A stretch of 64,000 nt of DNA. Source: SFTJ01 sp045613305. Its GTDB lineage: Bacteria > Bacteroidota > Bacteroidia > Bacteroidales > Muribaculaceae. The stretch spans positions 21,704 to 85,703 of the forward strand of contig JAZLAU010000009.1 in the NCBI GenBank assembly GCA_045613305.1. Direction: 5' to 3'. The translations under genes and the position numbers were made by a program. This document shows positions 1 through 8,081 of the stretch, one piece after another (within the stretch, counting starts at the first letter, position 1; each line of letters opens with the position of its first letter). The notes below the pieces were generated by a model. It had not been told where the DNA came from. It saw only the letters and a program-made list of their open reading frames with translations, and searched no databases.

Positions 1-390
1 TTCGCTTTCGTAGCGAATAGTGTAGTGGCCTTTGCGAAAGCAGTTTAGTTGAGCCACTCCGCGCAGCGGTGAGCATTGAGGAGAGATAGTCGCTGATTTG
101 GAGGCTCTTTTTTCAACTATTTTCACCTTGTCGCCAATCACTTCGGCCACTAAGTTTATGCCTTCGGTTGGGTCGCCCATCAGCCCGGTTCGCGACAGAA
201 TGGCACTTCCGTCGGGTGCGATGCTGACTCTGATGGTTTCGGCGCCGGGACTATTAGCCGCGTCCAGTAAAAGCCGCGCAATGTATGTCTCGGCGGGCTT
301 TTGGGGAGGTTGGTGCATAAGCAATCCCAAGAGTGCCACTGCTGCTATAACAGCCAGGCAATAAAACTCTATAGAGGTGAAAAATTCCAT
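1..390 (-). CDS. Hypothetical protein with N-terminal membrane anchor, truncated by window edge
   Basis: The minus strand is open for 130 codons from ATG at 388-390 to the left edge with no stop, so the C-terminus lies outside the window. The N-terminus starts MEFFTSIEFYCLAVIAAVAL, a single hydrophobic helix at about residues 5-25, followed by a soluble, mainly polar part. I recognise no family. A helix followed by a small soluble domain would suit an inner-membrane-anchored protein such as an ExbD/TonB-like component, but no diagnostic motif is present. A -7-like TACCTTTG (minus strand, 396-403) lies only a few bases upstream of the ATG. The mRNA would therefore be nearly leaderless, or translation starts further in (Met at about residue 26). 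Confidence 0.6.
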   Translation of the reverse strand, partial: MEFFTSIEFYCLAVIAAVALLGLLMHQPPQKPAETYIARLLLDAANSPGAETIRVSIAPDGSAILSRTGLMGDPTEGINLVAEVIGDKVKIVEKRASKSATISPQCSPLRGVAQLNCFRKGHYTIRYESE

Positions 391-509
391 CAATTCAAAG
401 GTAGAAATTTATTTTCATATAATAATCAGAAATTGAGCACTTCTCTACAAATTAAAAAGAATTAAGGGTTATTTTAACGATCATAATTTTAAAATCTAAT
501 GAATGTTGC

Positions 510-517
510 TAACTTTG
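510..517 (+). promoter_or_regulatory. Bacteroidota -7 promoter element (TAACTTTG)
   Basis: TAACTTTG matches the Bacteroidota housekeeping -7 consensus TAnnTTTG. It lies 22 bp before the ATG of the acyltransferase gene at 540. No convincing -33 TTTG is visible at the expected distance; the upstream DNA is only AT-rich. Confidence 0.6.
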
Positions 518-539
518 CGGAGTTATAAAATGTCATTTA

Positions 540-1538
540 ATGAAAGTAAGAGAATCACAATTTGAATTATTAAGAATCATAGCGATGGCTATGATAATTA
601 TGGTACATTTTAACGGAGTGGCCGTTGAAAAATTTTTACCATTAAGCAATTGCGAGTTTTCACAAGTTTGGGGAGCAGAGCTGCTTGAATCGGTAGCGAT
701 TATTGGTGTAAATTTGTTTGTGCTCATATCGGGCTATTTTGGTATACGAATCACAGCCAAAGGGATGCTAAAATATGTGGGTTGGTGCCTGTGGTATTCG
801 GTGCTACTCTATTTGATAGTATGTGCATATTATCCGCAATTGTTCTTGCCCCAGTACACTCAATATGCTGTGAATGGCATTTCTCATAGTTCGCAGTGGT
901 TTGTCACAAGTTATTTCTATCTGATGGCCTTGAGTCCAATCATCAATGGCGTGTTGCAGCGAACCACATTCCGTGAGCATTTGTGGATAGTGTTGGCTTT
1001 GATTGTAATTAATTGTGTGGGTGGATGGTGGTTTGAGATGGTGTTTAACGAAACTGGTTACACCGTTTATCACATGATATTCATCTATTGCTTGGGATAT
1101 GTGTTGCGTGAGTGTCTTGACCGCAAAAAGCAGTTCCCATGGTTGCCGGTAGCGATAGTTACCTTTGTGTGTTCGGTGGCAGGTGTGATGCTGATGATGC
1201 AACACATGAAGTACTTTAAAGTTATAGCCTATAATAATCCGGTTATTGTGCTCGAATCGTTGGCATTCTTTGTGATTTTCACCACTTTCAAATTCAAGAA
1301 TCGATTTGTCAATTGGGTGGCTTCGACCTCGTTTGCAGTGTATTTGATACATATGCATTTCAGCGTATGGCCACATGTGTTGCGCCCAATATTGAGCGAC
1401 ATCTACGACACCTATTCAGGCGATGGATATGCATTGATAGGAACGGGCATTGGAGTGGCTTTGTTTGTGGTGTGCACTCTAATCGACAAGCCAAGAGAAT
1501 GGTTATTTAACAAGATTTTATCATCGAAAAAGCAATAA
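540..1538 (+). CDS. Acyltransferase 3 family membrane protein (OafA/WecH-like)
   Basis: A 332-residue polytopic membrane protein of the acyltransferase-3 family, which transfers acetyl or other acyl groups from the cytoplasm onto surface glycans such as O-antigen or capsule sugars. The N-terminus contains the family signature FELLRIIAMAMIIMVHFNG, with the conserved Arg of the RxxA-like motif and the membrane-embedded His (about residues 8-26). About ten hydrophobic segments follow, which is normal for the family. It has its own -7 element and is 23 bp upstream of an EamA transporter, so the two are probably co-transcribed. The acceptor cannot be told from sequence; no glycosyltransferase genes adjoin it. 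Confidence 0.85.
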   Translation: MKVRESQFELLRIIAMAMIIMVHFNGVAVEKFLPLSNCEFSQVWGAELLESVAIIGVNLFVLISGYFGIRITAKGMLKYVGWCLWYSVLLYLIVCAYYPQLFLPQYTQYAVNGISHSSQWFVTSYFYLMALSPIINGVLQRTTFREHLWIVLALIVINCVGGWWFEMVFNETGYTVYHMIFIYCLGYVLRECLDRKKQFPWLPVAIVTFVCSVAGVMLMMQHMKYFKVIAYNNPVIVLESLAFFVIFTTFKFKNRFVNWVASTSFAVYLIHMHFSVWPHVLRPILSDIYDTYSGDGYALIGTGIGVALFVVCTLIDKPREWLFNKILSSKKQ

Positions 1539-1561
1539 TAAATTTTTAGATTAAGCATTAT

Positions 1562-2488
1562 ATGCAACCAGGATTCAAACTTAGCAGCAAGTATCAAGGA
1601 CATTTGGCATTGTTGGTGGCTAATGTGTCGTGGGGTTTGATGGCTCCGTTTTTGAAAGACTTGCTCAATGAAGGTGTTATAACACCAATGGCCTTGTCGG
1701 GATATAGAATTGTGGGCGGAGCATTGCTGTTTTGGTTAATCAGCATGTTCATAAAGCCTGCAAATGGAGAAGCCGAAAAAGTAGACCGCAAGGACATATT
1801 GCCAATGATATTTGCGTCGTTGTTAGTGATTGGTTTAAACCAGGCGCTCATCATCATCGGAATGAGTTATGCCAGCCCTGTTGATGCCTCGGTGGTGTGT
1901 AGTCTGACTCCGATATTTACGCTCATATTTGGCGCCGTGCTCATGGGTTTTGCGTTTACTTGGATTAAGGCGCTTGGTGTGCTGGTAGGATTGGCAGGTG
2001 CATTGCTGTTTGTGTTTACCGGCGAAGCCGACACCTCAATCAACGTTAGCAATCCGGTGTTGGGCAATTTGCTTTGCTTGATGGCACAGGTGTGCGGTGC
2101 ACTTTATTTGGTGTGTTTTGGCAAGTTGATTGCAAAATATTCCATTTTGACGCTAATGAAGTGGATGTTTTTGATATCGGCAATCGCAATTCTGCCCTTG
2201 TCGATAGGCGATATGTTGGCAGTGAAGTGGGCCGACTTGTCGGCTATGGGATATTTCAATTTGGCATTTATTATCCTATTCGGCACATGCTTGGCTTATA
2301 TGCTTATTCCGGTGGCGCAACGTCGCGTGGAGCCTACGGTGATAGCCATGTATAACTATTTGCAACCAATAGTGGCAGTAGTGTTTTCGGTAGTTGCCGG
2401 ATTGGCTGTTATTACTGGACAGAATTTGCTCGCAACTGTGCTCGTGTTTTTGGGCGTATGGCTTGTGAACCGTGAAAAGAAGGCTTAA
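1562..2488 (+). CDS. EamA-family (DMT superfamily) transporter
   Basis: A 308-residue protein with ten predicted membrane helices arranged as two EamA repeats (about residues 12-150 and 165-305), the hallmark of drug/metabolite transporters. Motifs near the end of each half (ASPVDASVVCSLTPIF and EPTVIAMYNYLQPIVA) fit the family, where the Pro-containing helix lines the transport path. The substrate is not predictable; relatives export amino acids or metabolites. It follows the acyltransferase gene by 23 bp on the same strand and is closed by a strong hairpin 36 bp after its stop. Confidence 0.88.
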   Translation: MQPGFKLSSKYQGHLALLVANVSWGLMAPFLKDLLNEGVITPMALSGYRIVGGALLFWLISMFIKPANGEAEKVDRKDILPMIFASLLVIGLNQALIIIGMSYASPVDASVVCSLTPIFTLIFGAVLMGFAFTWIKALGVLVGLAGALLFVFTGEADTSINVSNPVLGNLLCLMAQVCGALYLVCFGKLIAKYSILTLMKWMFLISAIAILPLSIGDMLAVKWADLSAMGYFNLAFIILFGTCLAYMLIPVAQRRVEPTVIAMYNYLQPIVAVVFSVVAGLAVITGQNLLATVLVFLGVWLVNREKKA

Positions 2489-2524
2489 ATGCAGATTTGA
2501 TATTTATGTAAATGTATATTTCAA

Positions 2525-2554
2525 AGAGAGGGCGCATTAATATGTGCCCTCTCT
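2525..2554. terminator. Bidirectional hairpin terminator
   Basis: Inverted repeat AGAGAGGGC / GCCCTCTCT (9 bp), extended by a G-T pair and CAT/ATG, with a 4-nt loop. It lies between the converging EamA (plus) and pdxB (minus) genes. The flanks are AT-rich rather than a perfect T-run, so it may serve both directions. Confidence 0.75.
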
Positions 2555-2623
2555 TGATATAATGAACAATTAAAAAAAATTTTTTAGAGTGATAATTGGC
2601 TACAGTTAAGCGCTGATGCTGTT

Positions 2624-3646
2624 TTATCGGCTTTCCACTTCGTGTCGCAGGTTATAGTGGTTGCGTTGCGATTCGAAAGTTTCAGGTGAGTTTTTGAGCG
2701 CTATGGTGTCGTCAAGAGGGTTGTAACTTTCGGCTATTCGCTGTAGTGTCACATTGTTAGCACCCTTAGTTGGGGTAATGCAGTTGACTGCTTGAGGTGT
2801 AATGTTCCAATTGAAGTGCTTGTTGATTTGCTTAATAATCATTGCAGTAGCGCGCATTTTTCCTTCGGCCGAATAACCGGCAATGTGAGGCGTGGCCACA
2901 AATGCTTTTTTTAGCAATTCGGGATTGAGTTCGGGTTCGCCCTCCCAGCAGTCGATAGCTACAGCCAAGTTGCTGTGCTTCAGGTATTCGGCAAGGTCGT
3001 TGTTGCTGATCACGGCACCGCGAGCGCTATTTATCATTAGTTTGCATTTAGCCAACCTGTTAAGAAAGTCTTGGTCGCAAAGGTGCATAGTTTTATGCTC
3101 GCCATGCTTTGTGAGTGGAGTATGGAAAGTGATAATGTCGGCCTGTTGGGCAATTTGGTTGAGGTCTACAAATTTGCCGTTGCCTTCAGCAATGGCTCTT
3201 GGTGGGTCGCAAAGTAGAGTCTTAAATCCGCATTCTTTGGCAAAACGTTCAACGATGGACCCCACATGTCCCACGCCAACAATTCCTATGGTTATGTCGG
3301 CAGGTGATGCCGATTTGTCGGCGTCCAAGAAATGAGCAATGGTGGCAAGCACATATTGTGCCACTGCTGGAGCGTTGCATCCGGCTGCGTTACACACTTT
3401 TATGCCTTTGTCGCGACAATATTGCAAATCGATGTGGTCGGTGCCGATGGTTGCAGTGCCTATGAACTGGCATTTGCTGTTGTCGAGCAGATTTGCGTTG
3501 CATGTGGTGCGAGTGCGTATTATTATTGCATCGGCATCGGCCACCGTTTGTGGGGTGAATTCCTCAGGTTCAAGATATTGCACCTCGGCAAATGGCTCAA
3601 TCAGCCCTTTAATGTAAGGGATATGGCTTTCGATTAAGAATTTCAT
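2624..3646 (-). CDS. pdxB: Erythronate-4-phosphate dehydrogenase
   Basis: PdxB oxidises 4-phospho-D-erythronate to 2-oxo-3-hydroxy-4-phosphobutanoate in the DXP-dependent route to pyridoxal 5'-phosphate. The 340-residue protein has the D-2-hydroxyacid dehydrogenase layout: N-terminal substrate domain with IGTATIGTDHIDL, the NAD-binding glycine motif GIVGVGHVGS at about 122-131, a catalytic Arg in NSARGAVISN, and the Glu/His pair in EGEPELN and TPHIAGYS. The GTDHID and HIAGYS signatures separate PdxB from SerA. The C-terminal dimerisation region is shorter than in E. coli PdxB (378 residues), as is common in Bacteroidota. It is the last gene of a four-gene minus-strand cluster, 37 bp after the membrane-protein gene. 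Confidence 0.92.
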   Translation of the reverse strand: MKFLIESHIPYIKGLIEPFAEVQYLEPEEFTPQTVADADAIIIRTRTTCNANLLDNSKCQFIGTATIGTDHIDLQYCRDKGIKVCNAAGCNAPAVAQYVLATIAHFLDADKSASPADITIGIVGVGHVGSIVERFAKECGFKTLLCDPPRAIAEGNGKFVDLNQIAQQADIITFHTPLTKHGEHKTMHLCDQDFLNRLAKCKLMINSARGAVISNNDLAEYLKHSNLAVAIDCWEGEPELNPELLKKAFVATPHIAGYSAEGKMRATAMIIKQINKHFNWNITPQAVNCITPTKGANNVTLQRIAESYNPLDDTIALKNSPETFESQRNHYNLRHEVESR

Positions 3647-3683
3647 GTTTGGTTGCTAAATTAGTGTGGTGTTGCGAAAGTGC

Positions 3684-4673
3684 TTAAAGAGCAATGTGCA
3701 GAATGTGTGTGGCAATTACGGCGAGTATCAAGAATACCACAATCAGATATCGGCGGAGTCGGTTGTTGAATGCAAAGAAATGTCCGAATTGCACAGCAAA
3801 ACAAAGGTTGATAACAGGCAGATACACCATGGCATTTCGGTAGTCGATAGCGAGCATCAAGATGCTGGCTGCTGCCAAATACACAAAAAATCCGTTGTAG
3901 GCGCGAGCCTGCTGCTTATAGTTGATGATTTGAATGAGATTGACACATGTGAGCACTATTGTGGCTGTGGCAATAAACACTATGCATATGATGTTGACAC
4001 GCAATTGTGAAATGTCGAGTTCGGCCCATAAATTGCCGTATGGGTGTATTATAAAGTCGGAAAAACTTGCAAGGTCAAGCCCTAAAACAATCCAGAAAGG
4101 AGTGACTATGCCCATTCCCATGGCTAACAGGCTGCGCATGTTCATAGATTGCATCAGCATAAAGCCGAGCAAAAGCACCGGAATTAGGTATATGAAAGCA
4201 ACATGAAATAGAGAGAACGCTGTCACAACGGCAAAAGCCGAATAGATGCTCCTTTGCGAACGGCGAGCCTGAAATGATGCAAACAGTGCAAAAGTTATAA
4301 TCACCACCGTAAGGCTAAGCAGAGTGCCGGTGAAAAAGTTGGTGCAAATCAGAGGACTGCTTAGGGTAATCAGGTAGAACATCGACACGAATACCCAAGT
4401 AACTGTCTTTATGAAACTAAACAACTTGTTGAGCACCAGCAGCAATAGCCCTATGCCTATAATGCACAGCACATTTAAACTTACCGACAATAGGGGGTTG
4501 GTGATGTAGTTGCAGATAGAAGGATACAGGATGCCGTGCCCGTTGTTGGAGTGTAGCATAGCGGCACCCTGTGTTATGTAGAAGCACGCAACAACGACCA
4601 AGACAATCGCCATTATGATGGCGAAAATCTTTCCGTTGATAAAGTCATTGATGCTGCTTTCCTTAAACTTCAT
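3684..4673 (-). CDS. Polytopic membrane protein of unknown function
   Basis: A 329-residue protein that is mostly hydrophobic, with about ten possible transmembrane segments beginning near residue 15 and a short polar N-terminus. I do not recognise a family signature. It sits between purD (25 bp upstream) and pdxB (37 bp downstream) on the same strand, so it is almost certainly in their operon. No soluble catalytic domain is apparent. The positional link to two cofactor/nucleotide biosynthesis genes may be co-expression only, and I infer no specific role. Confidence 0.75.
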   Translation of the reverse strand: MKFKESSINDFINGKIFAIIMAIVLVVVACFYITQGAAMLHSNNGHGILYPSICNYITNPLLSVSLNVLCIIGIGLLLLVLNKLFSFIKTVTWVFVSMFYLITLSSPLICTNFFTGTLLSLTVVIITFALFASFQARRSQRSIYSAFAVVTAFSLFHVAFIYLIPVLLLGFMLMQSMNMRSLLAMGMGIVTPFWIVLGLDLASFSDFIIHPYGNLWAELDISQLRVNIICIVFIATATIVLTCVNLIQIINYKQQARAYNGFFVYLAAASILMLAIDYRNAMVYLPVINLCFAVQFGHFFAFNNRLRRYLIVVFLILAVIATHILHIAL

Positions 4674-4698
4674 AATCTGCCAGAAGAGACATGTGTTT

Positions 4699-5979
4699 TT
4701 ACTTTAGGTCAAAACCGATGTCGCGGCGGAAATACTTGCCTTCGAAGTCGATTTTAGCAATGTTTTCCCACGATTGGCGAAGGGCTTCATCCTTGCTGTT
4801 GCCGTAACTGCTCACAGCAAGCACACGTCCGCCAGAAGTGACAAGAGTGTCGCCATCGAGTTTTGTGCCGGCGTGGAACACGATGCTGCCTTCAACGTTG
4901 TTTAGGCCAGTGATTACCTTACCCTTTTCGTAGTTGCCAGGGTAGCCGCCCGAAACCATCATAATGGTAACGGCATATCGAGGGTCGATTTCTACCGACT
5001 TGCTGTCGAGTTGTTGGTTGGCTGTCGCTTCAAGAAGGTCCACCAAATCGCTATTGATGCGAAGCATAACGGCTTCGGTTTCAGGGTCGCCCATACGCAC
5101 ATTGTATTCGATAACCATAGGGTTGCCTTCAACATTGATAAGACCTAAGAATATGAAACCGCGATAGGTGATGTTTTCTTCTTGAAGGCCCTTGATGGTA
5201 GGCACGATTATGCGGTCGTTAACCTTTTGCATATATTCCTCGTCGGCAAAACTTACAGGAGAAATAGCACCCATGCCGCCGGTGTTAAGTCCGGTATCGC
5301 CTTCGCCTATGCGCTTGTAGTCTTTAGCCACAGGCAACACGTGATAGTTGGTTCCGTCGGTGAGCACAAACACCGAGCATTCAATTCCAGAAAGGAATTC
5401 CTCGATGACCACTGTTGCGCTTGATGCGCCAAACATGCCATTAAGCATTTCGCCCAATTCCTTTTTTGCTTCGTCGAGAGTAGGAAGAATTAGCACGCCC
5501 TTGCCGGCAGCCAATCCGTCGGCTTTAAGCACATAAGGCGCCTTTAGAGATTCAAGGAAGCGGTAGCCTTCCTCGATGTTATCTTTGGTTACGCTCAAAT
5601 AGCCGGCAGTAGGGATGTTGTGGCGTTGCATAAATCCCTTGGCAAAATCTTTGCTGCCTTCGAGTTGAGCTCCGGTCTTGCTTGGTCCGATAACCATAAC
5701 GTTGGCCAATTGTTCGTCGGCCTTGAAGTAGTCGTAAATTCCGGCCACAAGAGGGTCTTCGTTGCCCACTACCACCATTTGGATGTCGTTAGCCAACACG
5801 AAAGCCTTCACTGCGTCGAAATCAAGAGGAGAAAGAGCCACATTGGTGCCGTAGCAGTTGGTGCCGCCGTTACCTGGGGCGATAAACAATTTGTTTAACT
5901 TTTCACTTTGGCTCATTTTCCATGCAAGGGCGCATTCGCGGCCGCCTGAACCTAAAAGCAAGATGTTGAGTTTTTCCAT
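4699..5979 (-). CDS. purD: Phosphoribosylamine--glycine ligase
   Basis: PurD (GAR synthetase) joins 5-phosphoribosylamine and glycine using ATP, the second step of de novo purine synthesis. The 426-residue length is standard. Visible features are the N-terminal LLGSGGRECALAWKM loop, the PSKTGAQLEGSKDFAKGFM region, the ATP-grasp lysines in VLKADGLAAGKGV, the glycine-rich GEGDTGLNTGGMGAISP, and the metal-binding EYNVRMGDPETEAVM. It lies 53 bp downstream of the THUMP methyltransferase and 25 bp upstream of a membrane protein, all on one strand. The other purine gene in the window, purE, is 53 kb away and unlinked. Confidence 0.96.
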   Translation of the reverse strand: MEKLNILLLGSGGRECALAWKMSQSEKLNKLFIAPGNGGTNCYGTNVALSPLDFDAVKAFVLANDIQMVVVGNEDPLVAGIYDYFKADEQLANVMVIGPSKTGAQLEGSKDFAKGFMQRHNIPTAGYLSVTKDNIEEGYRFLESLKAPYVLKADGLAAGKGVLILPTLDEAKKELGEMLNGMFGASSATVVIEEFLSGIECSVFVLTDGTNYHVLPVAKDYKRIGEGDTGLNTGGMGAISPVSFADEEYMQKVNDRIIVPTIKGLQEENITYRGFIFLGLINVEGNPMVIEYNVRMGDPETEAVMLRINSDLVDLLEATANQQLDSKSVEIDPRYAVTIMMVSGGYPGNYEKGKVITGLNNVEGSIVFHAGTKLDGDTLVTSGGRVLAVSSYGNSKDEALRQSWENIAKIDFEGKYFRRDIGFDLK

Positions 5980-6032
5980 ATCGTAATTTGTGAATTGAGT
6001 TGCTGGTTATAAATTATGGTTATTTGCTAAAT

Positions 6033-7652
6033 TTAATCTTCAGAGTTGTTTTCGGAGTTTTTCTTTCTCCATCCTCGGCGTTGAAGTTTGTTTGACAGCA
6101 CTTCTTGGTCTTTCGACAATTGAGGTTCTCTAAATTTCACCACGCGCTTAGAGAATTCTTCGTTATGAACAAAAGAGCGTTCAGGCTTTTCGTCGCCTTC
6201 GTTTTTCTCTTCACGTTTGAAGCGAGCCGGACGGCTGCTCTTTTCGTCGAAGTTTCTGCGAGGTTTGCGTTCAAACTTGCCGAAGTTGCGTTGTTCGTCG
6301 TTATTGTTTTCGCCAAAACGGAAGTGGCGAGGTTCGCGTTTGCCCGATTCTTTGTTGTCGAAAGAAGGCTTGTTTGGCTTTTCGTCACCGAATTTGCGAC
6401 GAGGCTTGCGGTCGTCTTTGAAAGTTTCTTCAAACTTGCGTTTTTTGTAAGGCTTGTCTTCGCCGCGACGCTTCTTGAAGTCGTCGTCCTTAATGTGACC
6501 GCCATCGCGACGCAAGTCGTCGTATTTGCCTTCAAAAATCACATATTCACGAAGTTCGCATTCAAGGTCCCCGTTTAGCATAGGCATTTTTGCCGATGGC
6601 TTAAGACCGATGCAGTCAAATAGTTCGTTCTTGTATCCAATAATCCAAGCCTTGTAGCCAACAAACACACGTTTTAGTCGTTCGCCGAGGTCATGGTAAA
6701 GACCTTCCATGTCTTCCACGGCAATACGTTCGCCATAAGGAGGGTTTGTGACAAGCATTCCGCCTCCGGCTTCCACTTCGCTAATGCTTTGCAGCGATTT
6801 GCATTCTATTTCGATGTGCTTGTTTACGCCAGCGCTTTTGATGTTGCGTTTTGCTATTTCTACGGCTTTAGGTGAAATGTCGGAGCCGAAAATCTTGAAG
6901 TTGAAATCGCGTTCGTTAGAGTCGTCGTTATATATCGATTCAAACAATTCGGCATCAAAGTCTTCCCAGTTTTCAAAGGCAAAACCGTTTCTGTACACAC
7001 CAGGATTGATGTTGGCTGCCATTAGAGCTGCCTCAACAAGGAAAGTTCCTGAACCGCACATAGGGTCAATTAGGTTGCATTGGCCGTCCCAACCTGCCAA
7101 TTTGAGGATGCCGGCAGCAAGCACTTCGTTGATAGGGGCTTCGGTTTGCGCCACGCGGTAGCCTCTCTTGTGAAGCGATTCGCCTGAAGAGTCGAGCGAC
7201 AGGGTTACTTCCTTGCCCGAGATGTGCACGTTAAATTGCACGTCAGGGTTGTTGATGCGTATAGAAGGGCGGCGGTTGTATTTTTCGTTAAAGAAATCGG
7301 CAATGGCGTCTTTCACTCTGTAGGTTGCGAAGCGTGAATGGCGAAATTCTTCGCTGTAGACGGTGGCGTCGATAGAGAAAGTTTGGTCAACTTTCAAAAC
7401 GCTTTCCCAATCATATTGCTTCACGGCTTCGTAAAGTTCGTCGGCATTGCTTGCAAGGAATTTGTAGATTGGCTTAAGTATGCGCAGCGCAGTGCGGCAG
7501 CAGAAATTGGCCTTGTAGAGCACGGCTTTGTCGCCAGTGAACGACACCATGCGGCGACCTTCTTCAACATTGTTAGCGCCTAAGTTGCGCAATTCTTCTG
7601 CCAGTACACCTTCTAACCCTTGGAAGGTTTTGGCAATCATTTCAAATTCCAT
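6033..7652 (-). CDS. THUMP-domain class I RNA methyltransferase with long basic C-terminal tail
   Basis: The first about 390 residues match the RlmL(N)/YcbY-type rRNA N2-guanine methyltransferases. They have an N-terminal ferredoxin-like/THUMP region (about 50-160), the SAM motif DPMCGSGT (196-203) and the catalytic NPPYGER (303-309). E. coli RlmL modifies G2445 of 23S rRNA; that target here is inferred by family only. Residues about 390-539 form an unusual tail dominated by Lys, Arg, Asp, Glu, Asn and Phe with repeated RR-x-F/KF motifs. It is probably disordered and RNA-binding, and replaces the second methyltransferase domain of enterobacterial RlmKL. The gene is first in a minus-strand cluster with purD, a membrane protein and pdxB. 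Confidence 0.88.
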   Translation of the reverse strand: MEFEMIAKTFQGLEGVLAEELRNLGANNVEEGRRMVSFTGDKAVLYKANFCCRTALRILKPIYKFLASNADELYEAVKQYDWESVLKVDQTFSIDATVYSEEFRHSRFATYRVKDAIADFFNEKYNRRPSIRINNPDVQFNVHISGKEVTLSLDSSGESLHKRGYRVAQTEAPINEVLAAGILKLAGWDGQCNLIDPMCGSGTFLVEAALMAANINPGVYRNGFAFENWEDFDAELFESIYNDDSNERDFNFKIFGSDISPKAVEIAKRNIKSAGVNKHIEIECKSLQSISEVEAGGGMLVTNPPYGERIAVEDMEGLYHDLGERLKRVFVGYKAWIIGYKNELFDCIGLKPSAKMPMLNGDLECELREYVIFEGKYDDLRRDGGHIKDDDFKKRRGEDKPYKKRKFEETFKDDRKPRRKFGDEKPNKPSFDNKESGKREPRHFRFGENNNDEQRNFGKFERKPRRNFDEKSSRPARFKREEKNEGDEKPERSFVHNEEFSKRVVKFREPQLSKDQEVLSNKLQRRGWRKKNSENNSED

Positions 7653-7808
7653 ACGATGAAAGTTTTCTTGTTGCTAAATGTTTTTTGTTTGTTGCCTGTG
7701 GGCGTTAGTGCAGTTGCAGCCTTGCCTGCCGCTATGTTGTGAGGCAGTTATGAGAATGCTTTGCCAAGATGCCCTAAGTGCATGCAAATTCCTCCGAATT
7801 TACGAGTG

Positions 7809-7816
7809 CAAAGGTA
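7809..7816 (-). promoter_or_regulatory. -7 element TACCTTTG for the methyltransferase-purD cluster
   Basis: On the minus strand the sequence reads TACCTTTGCA, a good match to TAnnTTTG. A TTTTG further upstream (minus, about 7841-7844) is spaced 24 bp, longer than usual. Transcription would begin near 7802, giving a leader of about 150 nt before the ATG at 7652. Confidence 0.55.
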
Positions 7817-8029
7817 CGATTATTAATTTGAAATTGAAAGCAAAAGCGATGCTATTAACCCTTGAAAAATTAAGAAAATCAAGCGGTTTGAGTTTAGTGA
7901 GGTTTGCTAAAGCAAAATAGGTGTCTTTTTGGGGTAATAAATGGCATAGAAAATGGGTATGTGGGCGTCGTAAAAATGTAAAAAGTGTGAAAGCGTGCAC
8001 TATAATTTTGATAATGCGTGCTTTTGCAC

Positions 8030-8037
8030 TAATTTTG
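8030..8037 (+). promoter_or_regulatory. -7 element TAATTTTG for the GT117 gene
   Basis: TAATTTTG fits TAnnTTTG and lies 44 bp before the ATG at 8082. An AATTTTG stretch about 20 bp upstream could act as the -33 element. Confidence 0.55.
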
Positions 8038-8081
8038 TGAGTTGTAACTACGCAATTTGTGAAAAATAAATACATCAATCG

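Larger units (their letters stand above)
7653..8081. other. 429-bp divergent intergenic region
   Basis: This region separates the minus-strand methyltransferase/purD cluster from the plus-strand GT117 gene. It contains one promoter element for each direction (7809-7816 minus, 8030-8037 plus). The leader toward the methyltransferase is about 150 nt. Open frames here have no recognisable protein features, and I see no RNA gene. Confidence 0.6.

Noticed and set aside
804..1376. 190-codon minus-strand open frame within the acyltransferase gene
   Set aside because: His/Gln-rich antisense product with no motif, fully inside a clear gene.
6105..6578. 157-codon plus-strand open frame across the methyltransferase tail
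   Set aside because: It is the antisense of a Lys/Arg/Phe-rich coding region; its Phe/Val/Ala-rich product is a composition artefact.
7678..7920. 80-codon plus-strand open frame starting MFFVCCLW in the gap before the GT117 gene
   Set aside because: It overlaps the minus-strand promoter and leader, is followed by the real promoter of the GT117 gene, and has no signal or family match.
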